Under the pieces are notes generated by a model. The model saw only the letters and a list, made by a program, of their open reading frames with translations, had not been told where the DNA came from and ran no database searches. A program made the position numbers and the translations under genes. Source: a bacterium BMS3Abin08 (GTDB lineage: Bacteria; Nitrospirota; Thermodesulfovibrionia; Thermodesulfovibrionales; JdFR-85). Taken from it: 41,761 nt of DNA. This document shows positions 26,151 through 34,381 of this stretch, piece after piece (the first letter of the stretch is position 1; each line of letters opens with the position of its first letter). The DNA is taken from positions 1-41,761 of the forward strand of contig BDTA01000117.1 in NCBI GenBank assembly GCA_002897935.1, read 5' to 3'.

Positions 26151-27050
26151 TTATTTGACCCTGTACTGATAATCGTCAACAGTCATTCCAAGCCTTTTAA
26201 TCATCTTGTAAACAGGTAAAAAATCGCCCCTACCAGCCTCGACAAACCCCTTCAAACCCATCTTCAGCAATACCTCCCTCCCCTCTTTATTCTTATCCAT
26301 TGAGAGGGTAACCTCCTTTATTCTTCTCTTTAATTCATCGGAAAGGCCCTTCCTGACCAGAAGAGTGCCTTCAGGCATGGGAGGGGATTCCGCTATTACT
26401 TTGAGTTCTTCCTTAATCGTCGGATCTCTTTTGGTAAGAGATTCAAACACCGTACTCTTAACGCTTCCTATGTCCGCTCTTCCATCAAGAACGGCATATA
26501 CCGTTGAGTCATGACTCCCGGTAAAGTAATACTCGGAAAAGAAATGTTTCAAGTTTTTAACCCCTTTATTTCTTAAATATACCAGGGTGAAAAGGTATCC
26601 CGTAACCGTCGCCCTGTCAACAAAGGCCATTACACGCCCTTTCATATCCGCTATGGATTTTATTCCACTGTCCTTACGTACTATAATATAACCCCTGGAA
26701 ACCGACGAATCATCAAGATTAACCGATCTCACAAGGGGTATCACCCCAAGCTTTTTTATGGCAAGGGCACCCGTGAGGTCTCCAAAAAAGGCGCCATCCA
26801 TCTTTCTCTGGTTAAACCGGTCTATAATGTCCCCGTACCGGCTCAGTATTGTCAGTTTCACCTTTATGCCCAAACGCTCAGATAGATATCCGGCAAAGGG
26901 CCTGAACCTGTCCATCTGACGAAAGATGTTCTGCTCAGGAATCAGGCCAAGCAGCAGTGTATCCTGCCCGGCCCGAGCATAACCTTTGAACAGGGACAGT
27001 GTTAAGACGGCAAACAATATGGCGCCAACTATAAACCTTGGATATCTCAT
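26151..27050 (-). CDS. PhnD-family periplasmic substrate-binding protein
   Basis: The 299-residue protein has an N-terminal signal sequence (about 1-27, ending ARA-G) and a two-lobed PhnD-like fold (PF12974). Supporting segments are LLLGLIPEQNIFRQMDRFRP, AGYLSERLGIKVKL, ADMKGRVMAFVD, TGYLFTLVYL, TGSHDSTVYAVLDGRADIG and VIAESPPMPEGTL. Family members bind phosphonates, phosphite or other oxyanions for ABC import, or act as the sensing partner of histidine kinases. No permease or ATPase gene is present, and it is directly followed by a histidine kinase, so a sensory role is inferred. The ATG at 27050 shares a base with the stop of the upstream gene (TGATG). Confidence 0.87.
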   Translation of the reverse strand: MRYPRFIVGAILFAVLTLSLFKGYARAGQDTLLLGLIPEQNIFRQMDRFRPFAGYLSERLGIKVKLTILSRYGDIIDRFNQRKMDGAFFGDLTGALAIKKLGVIPLVRSVNLDDSSVSRGYIIVRKDSGIKSIADMKGRVMAFVDRATVTGYLFTLVYLRNKGVKNLKHFFSEYYFTGSHDSTVYAVLDGRADIGSVKSTVFESLTKRDPTIKEELKVIAESPPMPEGTLLVRKGLSDELKRRIKEVTLSMDKNKEGREVLLKMGLKGFVEAGRGDFLPVYKMIKRLGMTVDDYQYRVK

Positions 27051-28006
27051 CACCTGATCAACCTGTCGGATTCAGTAAGGAGTTCTACCGGCACATCAAG
27101 GCCCAGTTTCCTCGCAAGCTTGAGGTTAAAAACAAGTCTGTTTTTCATAAGAATCGTTATCTGCCCTGCCTTCCCACGCAAATCAGCCTCTCTCAATAAC
27201 CGGATCAGTTTGTCGGCAAGCACAATCCCCTGTCCGGAGGGCTTGGTATAAAGGGATATAAGTGCTTCCTGCTCCAGCCCACCCATGGTTGTTACAACAC
27301 TTATCCCCTTTTTCTCCAGGAGGTTGGAAAAGGAAGACATGTTTTTTGCAAGCACTGCGCTACCGGTTATGAACAGGGAATCTATTGAATAAAGCCTCAG
27401 CTTCTCTCTGATTTCAGAGGAATTCCTGATCCCTAAAAGCACGGATTCCGTTGAAAATGTCTTACATGTCTTTTCAACCTCTTTTGCCTCGATAAAGGAG
27501 GACTTCTCGATCTTGGAATATATTATGCCGATCCTCTTTACAGGAACGACTTTTTTCAAATAACGTATAAGACTCGATACCGGAACCCTGTATCCGACAC
27601 CACTGAAATTCCCTGTCTTCAGTCCTGCTTTTATGGGTTCATAAACACCTGCAAACAAAAGGGGCGTGGAATGGACCTCATACCGGGCTGCATCGGCAGC
27701 ACCGGAACCGTAAGCCACTATTATGGAGGCATCATAGGCAAGGAGCTTCCTGATGGCATTACTCCAGGCAATTGCATCAGGATTTGGTTTCTGTATAAGG
27801 ATATTCAGTCTATCGAGATATCCTCCTTTCCTGAGCCGCTTGATGAAGGCGCTGTGGATCTCACTGTAAAAAGGGATATCCGCAGAAAAAACCACCCCGA
27901 TTGTGGTTTTCTCCTGACCAAAAAGAGACGACGGCACAAGCAAAAAAAACAAAAGGCCCAGCCACAGCATCAAGACCTTCAGGCTTCTGTCTGAATGAAA
28001 AGACAA
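27050..28006 (-). CDS. ABC-type substrate-binding protein (PF04392/TrpX-like)
   Basis: The 318-residue protein has a signal peptide (about 9-30, ending SLFGQ). Then follow the TTIGVVFSADIPFYSEIHSAF start, AYGSGAADAARY, TPLLFAGVYEP, a NFSGVGYRVPV segment and IGIIYSK, all features of the periplasmic ABC_sub_bind (TrpX-like) fold related to type-1 binding proteins. These are usually encoded with permease and ATPase genes; none is here. The C-terminal FNLKLARKLGLDVPVELL is typical of the family. It begins with TTG at 28006 after AAAGGG, 25 bases after the barrel gene, and is coupled to the PhnD-like gene. Ligand unknown. Confidence 0.82.
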   Translation of the reverse strand: MSFHSDRSLKVLMLWLGLLFFLLVPSSLFGQEKTTIGVVFSADIPFYSEIHSAFIKRLRKGGYLDRLNILIQKPNPDAIAWSNAIRKLLAYDASIIVAYGSGAADAARYEVHSTPLLFAGVYEPIKAGLKTGNFSGVGYRVPVSSLIRYLKKVVPVKRIGIIYSKIEKSSFIEAKEVEKTCKTFSTESVLLGIRNSSEIREKLRLYSIDSLFITGSAVLAKNMSSFSNLLEKKGISVVTTMGGLEQEALISLYTKPSGQGIVLADKLIRLLREADLRGKAGQITILMKNRLVFNLKLARKLGLDVPVELLTESDRLIR

Positions 28007-28031
28007 GTCCCTTTACCTCCACGCTTAGAAT

Positions 28032-29993
28032 CTACCATTTTTTAGACAGCAGGATCATCGCACGATATGCACTACCGTTATTGCTGCTTTCGATCCCATC
28101 GGTATACCTTTCATACACAACAATTGATTCCAGTCTCATTCCCGCTGGGAAACCGTAGTTCAACTTCAAAGAGAGTTCCGTATCCTTAACCTTGATACTG
28201 GAAAAAGAGCCTATATCACCGGCGGGTTCAGTGGACGTCCTGAACCTGCCCGTTGTGTTTGTATGAAACAACCCGGCAGTCAGGTCAAGACGGTCATTGA
28301 TTTTCTGACTTACCCCCAGGATATAGATCCTCGACTCATCATTATAGGGAACCCCGTCCTCCATAACGGACAAACCGGGGTTGGATGATCCATCTCCTGC
28401 AAAAGTTGAAAAAAGGAGTGACTGTCTTATCCCGTTTCTGTAAAACCCGAACCCTGCAGTAAAAGACGTTTTCTCAAAGGGGAAAAACGATGTTAGAAAG
28501 AGGACGTTCTGCATGGTGTTGTTCCTCTCGCCATCCTCGATCAGGACATCATTGCCACCGTCAAAATACCTGAGATTATCGTTTCTGTCCCATCTGATTT
28601 TATAAGACAGGGTCGTTGTCATCCAGGATGAGAGGGTGTAACTGCCATACAACCTGACCTCATGAGACCTCTCCGGCTCTGAATTGTAGAGGGGCCTCCG
28701 GTTATCGGTGAATATGTATTGTCCCCTTAGTTTCAGCCCCTTTAAAATCCTTCCAAAGGCCTTTATTGAAAAGGTCTTTTTTACTGTATCGGCGTCAAGA
28801 AGCATCCATCCGTCCGTGTCTGAACGTTTGATGTCGGCAATAGAAAAGCTTCCTGCTATATTGAATCTTCTGAAGGGGCGTGACCTTATATCAAGTGAGA
28901 GTTCATGTTTTTTTATGTCCGGGGCCTTCCTCACCCCGGTTGTCACAGTACTGTTCAAACCGTAAAGTGTGGTTTCATCAGGATTGACCTCATCCGTTTC
29001 ACGGTAACGGTATCTCAGGAAAAAAGCGAGTTCAGGAATCGGGATATAACTGACCTGACCTGCACCTATAAGGCTGCTCCTCTCTACACCGCTGAATGTA
29101 TTACGATGGCTTATCTTCCCCACAGTTGCAGATGAAACAAGGCTTCCCGTATAGGAGGTATGAATCCTGATGAAATCCGACGACCCCCTGAATTCGGGGA
29201 TAACATTATGTTGATATACGTCCCCGGGTCTGTATCCGGTTTCCGGATACATATCACTCATGGATGTTTCACCTCCGGGGCTGAAGTTCTTTTCTCCATG
29301 GGTATACTCGATCTCGATAGGGCCGAAATGACCGTTTGCACCAAAGTTAACCTCAGCGGTTTCATATTTTACTCTACGCACATCGGCGGTCACCGTCATC
29401 TCCGTCCCGAACGTACCTATCAGATACCTCTGTTGTCTCTCACCGTTTTTGTAATAACCATGGTATCCTACAAATAAATGAAAGGGATACCCTGGATATT
29501 TAAACCTCAGATTGAACACCGCATTCTTTATATCTTCCTCGTATTCACCCCCTCTGTCCCGGTCAAGATAACGCCTCTCTTCCGAAGGATCAGTAGCGGG
29601 AAAAAGGGAATGAGCCGTGTTATGTACAAACTCCGTAAGGACTAACCGCGACAGTATAAGGTCCCTGTAGGAATACCCTGTATCGAGGTAGAGGTCGTCA
29701 TCGGAATATACAAACACCTCCAGGTGCAACCTGTGAGGGAGTGGATAGGCCTCAAGCACCCCTTCTATCACCAGTGAATCATCATCCTCCATGTACTCAA
29801 TCACCCGCTTGGATCCATCGACTCTTGTGAAGTTATAACCCACCCCCAGGGAATACGTCGGCTTATACGGGTGACCGACCTGCAGTTCGAAGGCGGAAAC
29901 CGTCCCTGTGTTCAACAGTATAATGAGGATCAACATCAGAAAGGTTTCCGTGATATCCGGACCGTACGTTTTATAAGGATAAACCCTATTCAT
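28032..29993 (-). CDS. MtrB/PioB-like outer-membrane beta-barrel paired with a decaheme cytochrome
   Basis: The 653-residue protein has a hydrophobic signal sequence (about 15-35) and then alternating amphipathic beta strands through to the last residue. It is rich in Tyr, Arg, Asp, Thr and Gly, and ends in an aromatic (LLSKKW), the outer-membrane barrel signature. Size and its ATGA-coupled position after a decaheme cytochrome gene match MtrB/PioB barrels, which sheathe the cytochrome across the outer membrane so electrons can cross. The N-terminal CXXC of Shewanella MtrB is not seen. Strand content was judged by eye; the family assignment is from size, composition and context, not alignment. 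Confidence 0.78.
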   Translation of the reverse strand: MNRVYPYKTYGPDITETFLMLILIILLNTGTVSAFELQVGHPYKPTYSLGVGYNFTRVDGSKRVIEYMEDDDSLVIEGVLEAYPLPHRLHLEVFVYSDDDLYLDTGYSYRDLILSRLVLTEFVHNTAHSLFPATDPSEERRYLDRDRGGEYEEDIKNAVFNLRFKYPGYPFHLFVGYHGYYKNGERQQRYLIGTFGTEMTVTADVRRVKYETAEVNFGANGHFGPIEIEYTHGEKNFSPGGETSMSDMYPETGYRPGDVYQHNVIPEFRGSSDFIRIHTSYTGSLVSSATVGKISHRNTFSGVERSSLIGAGQVSYIPIPELAFFLRYRYRETDEVNPDETTLYGLNSTVTTGVRKAPDIKKHELSLDIRSRPFRRFNIAGSFSIADIKRSDTDGWMLLDADTVKKTFSIKAFGRILKGLKLRGQYIFTDNRRPLYNSEPERSHEVRLYGSYTLSSWMTTTLSYKIRWDRNDNLRYFDGGNDVLIEDGERNNTMQNVLFLTSFFPFEKTSFTAGFGFYRNGIRQSLLFSTFAGDGSSNPGLSVMEDGVPYNDESRIYILGVSQKINDRLDLTAGLFHTNTTGRFRTSTEPAGDIGSFSSIKVKDTELSLKLNYGFPAGMRLESIVVYERYTDGIESSNNGSAYRAMILLSKKW

Positions 29994-31000
29994 TGAATAA
30001 ACAGGCCCCTACCGCTTGGTGAAGGAATGTCCGTGCCGTGGATCTGACTGTGACAGTTCGTGCATTTTGTATAAAAAAAGCGCTTGACCTCTCTGCCGGC
30101 CGCTGCCCCTGAAGCAGTATTTATCCTGTGTCCTTCATGACATTGAAGACACAGGAAAGGGACCCTTACCGTAAGGAGGTTATTGTTGGGAGATCCATGG
30201 GGCGTATGGCAGTTCAGACAGTCTTGCGTGAGGTCCCCGTGTTCAAAAAGAAAGGGACCCTCTTTTTCACCATGACACGCTGTACAGGTATCTCTTACCG
30301 ACTGTCCCTTGAGGAGCCTGCCCGTAGTTGTTCCATGAGGGTTATGACAGTCAAAACAGAATATCTTCCCCTCCGGTACGGGATGATGGCTTGGTAGCCT
30401 GAAGGATGCAGCGATGTCCTCATGACATTTAAAACACATCCCGGCCGTCTCTCTTGGTTTTAGCTTTAAGTCCGGCCCCTGATGAATCCTGTGGCAGTCC
30501 GAACATGAAACGTCATTGACTGCATGGACCCCGGCATTCCACTCGTGGAGGTTAAAGGTGGCGTTGGCGGTATGGCATTTCAGGCAGATCAGGCTTTTTG
30601 CGGGCGCCGGGAGATTCTTTATATCGATGAGGGTTTTGTAGTTGCATTCCGTCTTTATCCCCTTTTTAGAATTCTCTTCAACGACCTGCTTTGACAACCC
30701 CTTTATAGCAAGACTCCCCGGGCCATGGCAGGATTCACAATCAACAATCGGGAGACCGGATTCCCTGCTCAACTGCACTCCCATCGTGCTTGACTCAAAG
30801 GCAGCCCTTATCTCGTCATGAGCATGACAGGAGGAAAGACAGTTGCCGGTGCCGACATACTCTGCATCGAACCTCCCCGCTATCATCCTTTCATATTTCT
30901 TCTGGGAAATGATGGGGGCTGAACGCTTCAGTTCAACACATCCAACGACAACAGCGGCAAGTACGACGATTAATATCCCTACTTTATACCCTTTAGTCAT
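29990..31000 (-). CDS. Decaheme c-type cytochrome (MtrA/DmsE-like), lipoprotein
   Basis: The 336-residue protein begins with a lipoprotein signal (VVLAAVVVGC, C21 as lipid site). Nine canonical CXXCH motifs follow (CESCH, CLKCH, CSDCH, CFKCH, CFDCH, CTACH, CLNCH, CLQCH, CTNCH). The first potential site is CLSSCH (C54-C58-H59), a CX3CH with an extra residue, so the protein would carry nine or ten hemes. Spacing and length match MtrA/DmsE decahemes, which move electrons across the periplasm to an outer-membrane barrel. It is the promoter-proximal gene of a five-gene minus-strand unit, overlapping the barrel gene by 4 bases. No inner-membrane CymA-type quinol oxidase or extracellular MtrC-type cytochrome is in view. 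Confidence 0.92.
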   Translation of the reverse strand: MTKGYKVGILIVVLAAVVVGCVELKRSAPIISQKKYERMIAGRFDAEYVGTGNCLSSCHAHDEIRAAFESSTMGVQLSRESGLPIVDCESCHGPGSLAIKGLSKQVVEENSKKGIKTECNYKTLIDIKNLPAPAKSLICLKCHTANATFNLHEWNAGVHAVNDVSCSDCHRIHQGPDLKLKPRETAGMCFKCHEDIAASFRLPSHHPVPEGKIFCFDCHNPHGTTTGRLLKGQSVRDTCTACHGEKEGPFLFEHGDLTQDCLNCHTPHGSPNNNLLTVRVPFLCLQCHEGHRINTASGAAAGREVKRFFYTKCTNCHSQIHGTDIPSPSGRGLFIQ

Positions 31001-31085
31001 CTACTTTTAAACTCCTGGAGTCAGTGAAGTTGCTGCAAGACCGAGCTAACACCGACATTATGAAAGCATACTAAAGAGAAAAGGT

Positions 31086-31136
31086 ATTTACAATGCACCT
31101 TGCCGAAAGCCCCGACCTTTGGTCGGAGAGCTTGAC
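31086..31136 (-). repeat. 51-bp dispersed repeat, copy B
   Basis: The reverse complement matches 10977-11027 with one mismatch. It lies in the 258-base gap between rnj and the cytochrome gene, upstream of the latter, so it may be part of its 5' region. Confidence 0.8.
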
Positions 31137-31258
31137 TTGCGGGTCTTTGCGACCTTACCCCTTGAGAGAAAACAGCGCAAGCATTCAGTGTTACAGAAGG
31201 CACGGCTTTACAAAGGAACCCGATATATTCCAGTTGTGTATATTACCCCGAAAGACGC

Positions 31259-32965
31259 CTATATTTCAAATATAATGGGAACAATCATCGGACGCCGGTC
31301 TATGGTTTTATAGATAAAACGCTTCAACACACTCCTGATCTTGGCCTTAATTATGGAGACATCCTGTTTCAGATCCGGCTCCAACCCTTTTACGGTATCG
31401 GCTACAATCCTCCGGGCATCTTCAAGGAGTGCGGCTGATGCCTCCTCAGGGACAAAGCCCCTCGAAACGATGTCCGGTCCCGAAGCAATATTGCCGCTGG
31501 TCTTCTCCATGGCCATTATTACAAGGAGGATGCCGTCATGGGCAAGTTTCCTCCGGTCTCGCAAAACCACGTCTTCAATATCACCCTTGCCGTCAATGAA
31601 CACCCTGCCGGAGACCACCTTACCGTTCTTTCCGGCAGACCCGTCGTTTATCTCAAGCACTTCACCGTCCTGCATAAAAAATATGTTCTCCCGGGGAATG
31701 GCAAGCTTTTCAGCAAGCTGGGCATGATAAACAAGGTGCCTGAACTCCCCGTGAATAGGCATGAAGTACCTGGGACGCACAAGGTTCAGCATCAGCTTCA
31801 ATTCCTCCTTTGAAGCATGGCCGGATACGTGAACCTCCGAGACCTTTTCGTAGATTACATTTGCCCCCCTCTTGAACAAATGGTTGATTATCTTCCCAAT
31901 CGACCTCTCATTACCGGGAATCATCTTCGATGAAAGAATCACTGTATCATCCGGCCTTATCTTTATGGTTTTATGCTCATCCGTTGCAATCCTTGAAAGC
32001 ACACTCATAGGTTCGCCCTGGCTGCCTGTCGTTATAATCACGACCTCCCTGTCCGGCAGCTTGAGTATCTCATCAAGCCTTACCCAGGTATCCTCGGGCA
32101 TCTTCAGATACCCAAGGTCCAGGGCAATCCCGGCATTGGAGACGAGGCTTTTGCCACAGATAGAAACCTTCCTTCCATATTTGCATGCAACATCCACAAT
32201 CTGCTGTATCCTGTGGATATTAGATGCAAAAGTAGCGACTATAATCCTTCCGGTCGCTGTGAACAGGATATTCTCAAAGGCCCTCCGCACCTCTTTCTCT
32301 GAAAATGTAAAACCCCCCTTTTCTGCATTCGTGCTGTCCGACATTAAAAGGAGGGTTCCCCTGTCACCGAATTCGGAAAACTTCCCAAAGTCAAGCAGCT
32401 CTCCATCCACAGGTGTAGGATCGATCTTGAAATCACCTGTGTGAACTACCAGTCCGAGGGGCGTATGTATCCCGAGTCCCGCACCATCGACAATACTGTG
32501 TGTAACCCTGACAAACTCAACAACAAAAGGGCCCACAGGAACTGAATTCCTCGGCCTGACAGGAACAAGCCTACCCCTGATATGGTATTCCTTGAGCTTC
32601 TCCCTTATCATCCCGATGGAAAGGGGTGTCCCAAAAACAGGAATATCCGCCCCAACCTCCCTTAGCAGGAAGGGGAGCGCACCCGTGTGATCTTCATGTC
32701 CATGGGTTATCGCAATCCCCCTCACCATGTCCCTGTTTTCCTTCAGATATGAAAAATCCGGAATAACAAAATCAACCCCCGGCATCTCATCATCGGGAAA
32801 CATGATTCCGGCATCCACAACAAGGATATGGTCACCGTACCTGAATACGGTACAGTTCAGACCAATCTCCTCCACCCCTCCAAGGGGTATTACCTGAAGG
32901 AAATGTTCACCTGAAAACGTGTTATCCTGGGTCATAAAGGGCATCGGTTCGTAATTCAAGTTCAT
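31259..32965 (-). CDS. rnj: Ribonuclease J
   Basis: This metallo-beta-lactamase/beta-CASP RNase of about 568 residues has endonuclease and 5'-3' exonuclease activity in mRNA decay and rRNA maturation. The zinc motif is H88-G-H90-E-D92-H93 in AITHGHEDHTGALP. Further motifs are LVVHTGDFK, SDSTNAEKGGFT, the beta-CASP ATFASNIHRIQQ, TGSQGEP, and MPIHGEFRHL. A C-terminal domain (about 455-568) is present. The ATG at 32965 is used; an in-frame TTG lies three bases upstream and a later ATG at residue 11 is possible. No strong Shine-Dalgarno is seen. The gene is flanked by long repeat-filled gaps on its 5' side. Confidence 0.95.
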   Translation of the reverse strand: MNLNYEPMPFMTQDNTFSGEHFLQVIPLGGVEEIGLNCTVFRYGDHILVVDAGIMFPDDEMPGVDFVIPDFSYLKENRDMVRGIAITHGHEDHTGALPFLLREVGADIPVFGTPLSIGMIREKLKEYHIRGRLVPVRPRNSVPVGPFVVEFVRVTHSIVDGAGLGIHTPLGLVVHTGDFKIDPTPVDGELLDFGKFSEFGDRGTLLLMSDSTNAEKGGFTFSEKEVRRAFENILFTATGRIIVATFASNIHRIQQIVDVACKYGRKVSICGKSLVSNAGIALDLGYLKMPEDTWVRLDEILKLPDREVVIITTGSQGEPMSVLSRIATDEHKTIKIRPDDTVILSSKMIPGNERSIGKIINHLFKRGANVIYEKVSEVHVSGHASKEELKLMLNLVRPRYFMPIHGEFRHLVYHAQLAEKLAIPRENIFFMQDGEVLEINDGSAGKNGKVVSGRVFIDGKGDIEDVVLRDRRKLAHDGILLVIMAMEKTSGNIASGPDIVSRGFVPEEASAALLEDARRIVADTVKGLEPDLKQDVSIIKAKIRSVLKRFIYKTIDRRPMIVPIIFEI

Positions 32966-33012
32966 CAATCAGCAGCTTATCGAAACCTGAATTGAGCGAT
33001 TCTTTTACCTAA

Positions 33013-33128
33013 TGTCGTGTCAACCTTGTAATGTCGGGGTGTTTGAATTGTCATTCCCGCTACGTCGGGAATCATACTCCTCTTAGATTCCGGACAAGCC
33101 GGAATGACAATCGAGAGTTGACGCGACA
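33013..33128. repeat. MITE-like element with TGTCGnGTCAAC ends
   Basis: The ends TGTCGTGTCAAC (33013-33024) and GTTGACGCGACA (33117-33128) pair at 11 of 12. Inside are two hairpins, TTCCCGctacgtCGGGAA and ATTCCGGacaagCCGGAAT, the second shared with the 11192-11276 and 41159-41331 repeats. No transposase. Confidence 0.6.
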
Positions 33129-33199
33129 CTAAGTGCTCTTGTTCGTAAGCTCGGTGACGCATTTTAATGCTAAGAAATTTAGAATATCGTAACCTCTCA

Positions 33200-33225
33200 G
33201 GTCTCCCCCTTTGCTAAAGGGGGGA
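33200..33225. repeat. Short palindromic repeat TCCCCCTTTGCTAAAGGGGGA
   Basis: A 9-bp GC-rich stem (TCCCCCTTT/AAAGGGGGA) with a 3-base loop. The same two halves occur, separated by about 230 bases, as the inner ends of the element at 41451-41737. Confidence 0.6.
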
Positions 33226-33299
33226 TTAAACAATTGCTGAAGAGAATACGCAATCATATTTATGAAATAGTGTACTAAGAGACCATTCAAGTACCGGAT

Positions 33300-33424
33300 G
33301 GTACAAGGTATCGGGTTTGAACGGCTTCCAGTTTTATCCCGTACTCATTACGGTGATAAAACTGCCTCGGAGTCCCGACCTGATGTCGGGACGAGAATGA
33401 GTGAAAACCCTATACCGTTGTACC
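33300..33424 (+). ncRNA. Structured intergenic element, copy 2 (same fold and unpaired segments as 1843-1976)
   Basis: P1 pairs 33300-33318 with 33405-33424 (one bulge, one mismatch). P2 pairs 33329-33338 with 33355-33364 and CCGTA/TACGG around a CTCAT loop. P3 pairs 33372-33379 with 33385-33392 (8 bp) around a CTGAT loop. The unpaired segments GAACGG (33319-33324), CCTCGGA (33365-33371) and GAGAATGAGTGAA (33393-33405) are identical to copy 1, while none of the stem sequences is shared. The P2 loop CTCAT is complementary to ATGAG in the third segment; this is not so in copy 1. It lies between rnj and argF, antisense to both. Family unknown. Confidence 0.7.
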
Positions 33425-33478
33425 TGACAGCCATAAAATCGCTCAATTTGGGTGAAAAAAACCGGGTTTAACGCCTGG

Positions 33479-34381
33479 TCATTTCAGCAGAAACTCGAGG
33501 AGGGCCTTCTGGGTATGCAGCCTGTTTTCGGCCTGATCAAACACTACACTTTGAGGCCCGTCGATGACTTCATCGGTAATTTCCTCTCCTCTGTGAGCAG
33601 GCAGGCAATGCATCACGATTGCATCACTCTTTGCACAGCCAAGCAGCCGGGAATTAACCTGATAGGGTAGGAACCTCTGCCTCTTCTTCTCCGTCTCAGC
33701 CTCCTGCCCCATACTGACCCAGACATCCGCATAGATCACGTCCGCCATCCCGGCGGCCTCCTCGGGATTGGGGAGCACAACAATCTCCCCCTTACCACTC
33801 CCGGCATCCTCAAGGACCCCGGCGTCCGGCTCATAACCCTCTGGACAGGCTATCACTATCGTATAACCGAGCCTGCCGGAGGCCTCTATAAGAGAATTTG
33901 CTACATTATTACCGTCGCCTATATAGGCAATCTTCAACCCCCTTACACGCCCTTTCTTCTCCTGGATCGTCATCAGGTCTGCAAGGGCCTGGCAGGGGTG
34001 ATGAAGATCACTCAGACCATTAATAACCGGTATCCCGGCATTTGATGCAAACTCCTCAAGTGTCCTGTGGGCAAAGGTCCTTATAACAACCCCGCTGAGG
34101 TATCTGGAAAGTACCCTCGCTGTATCAGAAATCGTCTCCCCTCTTCCCAGTTGTATCTCCTGGGGGGTCATATATATGGGTTGTCCTCCAAGCTGATATA
34201 TACCAACCTCAAAGGAAATCCTGGTCCTTGTCGAGGGTTTTTCAAAAATGAGCCCGACGCTCCTTCCGATAAGGGGACAGCTGCCGGGATCAACACCCCT
34301 TTTCAACTCTATCGATCTCTGGATTATAGCGTAAATCTCCTCTTCACTCAGATCCCACAACCTGAGAAAGTCTCTCTTCAT
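33479..34381 (-). CDS. argF: Ornithine carbamoyltransferase
   Basis: The 300-residue enzyme makes citrulline from ornithine and carbamoyl phosphate in arginine synthesis. The carbamoyl-phosphate loop STRTR (residues 50-54, EKPSTRTRISFEVG), HPCQ (LHHPCQALADL) and the ornithine-binding HCLP (MHCLPAHRGEE) motifs are present, with SMG in WVSMGQE. The ATG at 34381 was chosen since the family starts there and it overlaps the argD stop in ATGA; a longer upstream frame would run into argD. The argD-argF order with coupling indicates one arginine operon. A 0.5-kb repeat region follows. Confidence 0.96.
   Translation of the reverse strand: MKRDFLRLWDLSEEEIYAIIQRSIELKRGVDPGSCPLIGRSVGLIFEKPSTRTRISFEVGIYQLGGQPIYMTPQEIQLGRGETISDTARVLSRYLSGVVIRTFAHRTLEEFASNAGIPVINGLSDLHHPCQALADLMTIQEKKGRVRGLKIAYIGDGNNVANSLIEASGRLGYTIVIACPEGYEPDAGVLEDAGSGKGEIVVLPNPEEAAGMADVIYADVWVSMGQEAETEKKRQRFLPYQVNSRLLGCAKSDAIVMHCLPAHRGEEITDEVIDGPQSVVFDQAENRLHTQKALLEFLLK

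Larger units (their letters stand above)
32966..33478. other. Gene-free 513-base region with three different repeat or structured elements
   Basis: From left to right: a TIR element (33013-33128), a CCCCCTTT-type hairpin repeat (about 33200-33225), and structured element copy 2 (33300-33424). I see no coding sequence. Confidence 0.7.

Noticed and set aside
1843-33424. Retron msr-msd for the structured element pair
   Set aside because: The inverted-repeat ends are suggestive, but no reverse-transcriptase gene is anywhere in the window.
33013-33424. CRISPR array
   Set aside because: The palindromic repeats are not regularly spaced and differ from each other; no cas genes are present.
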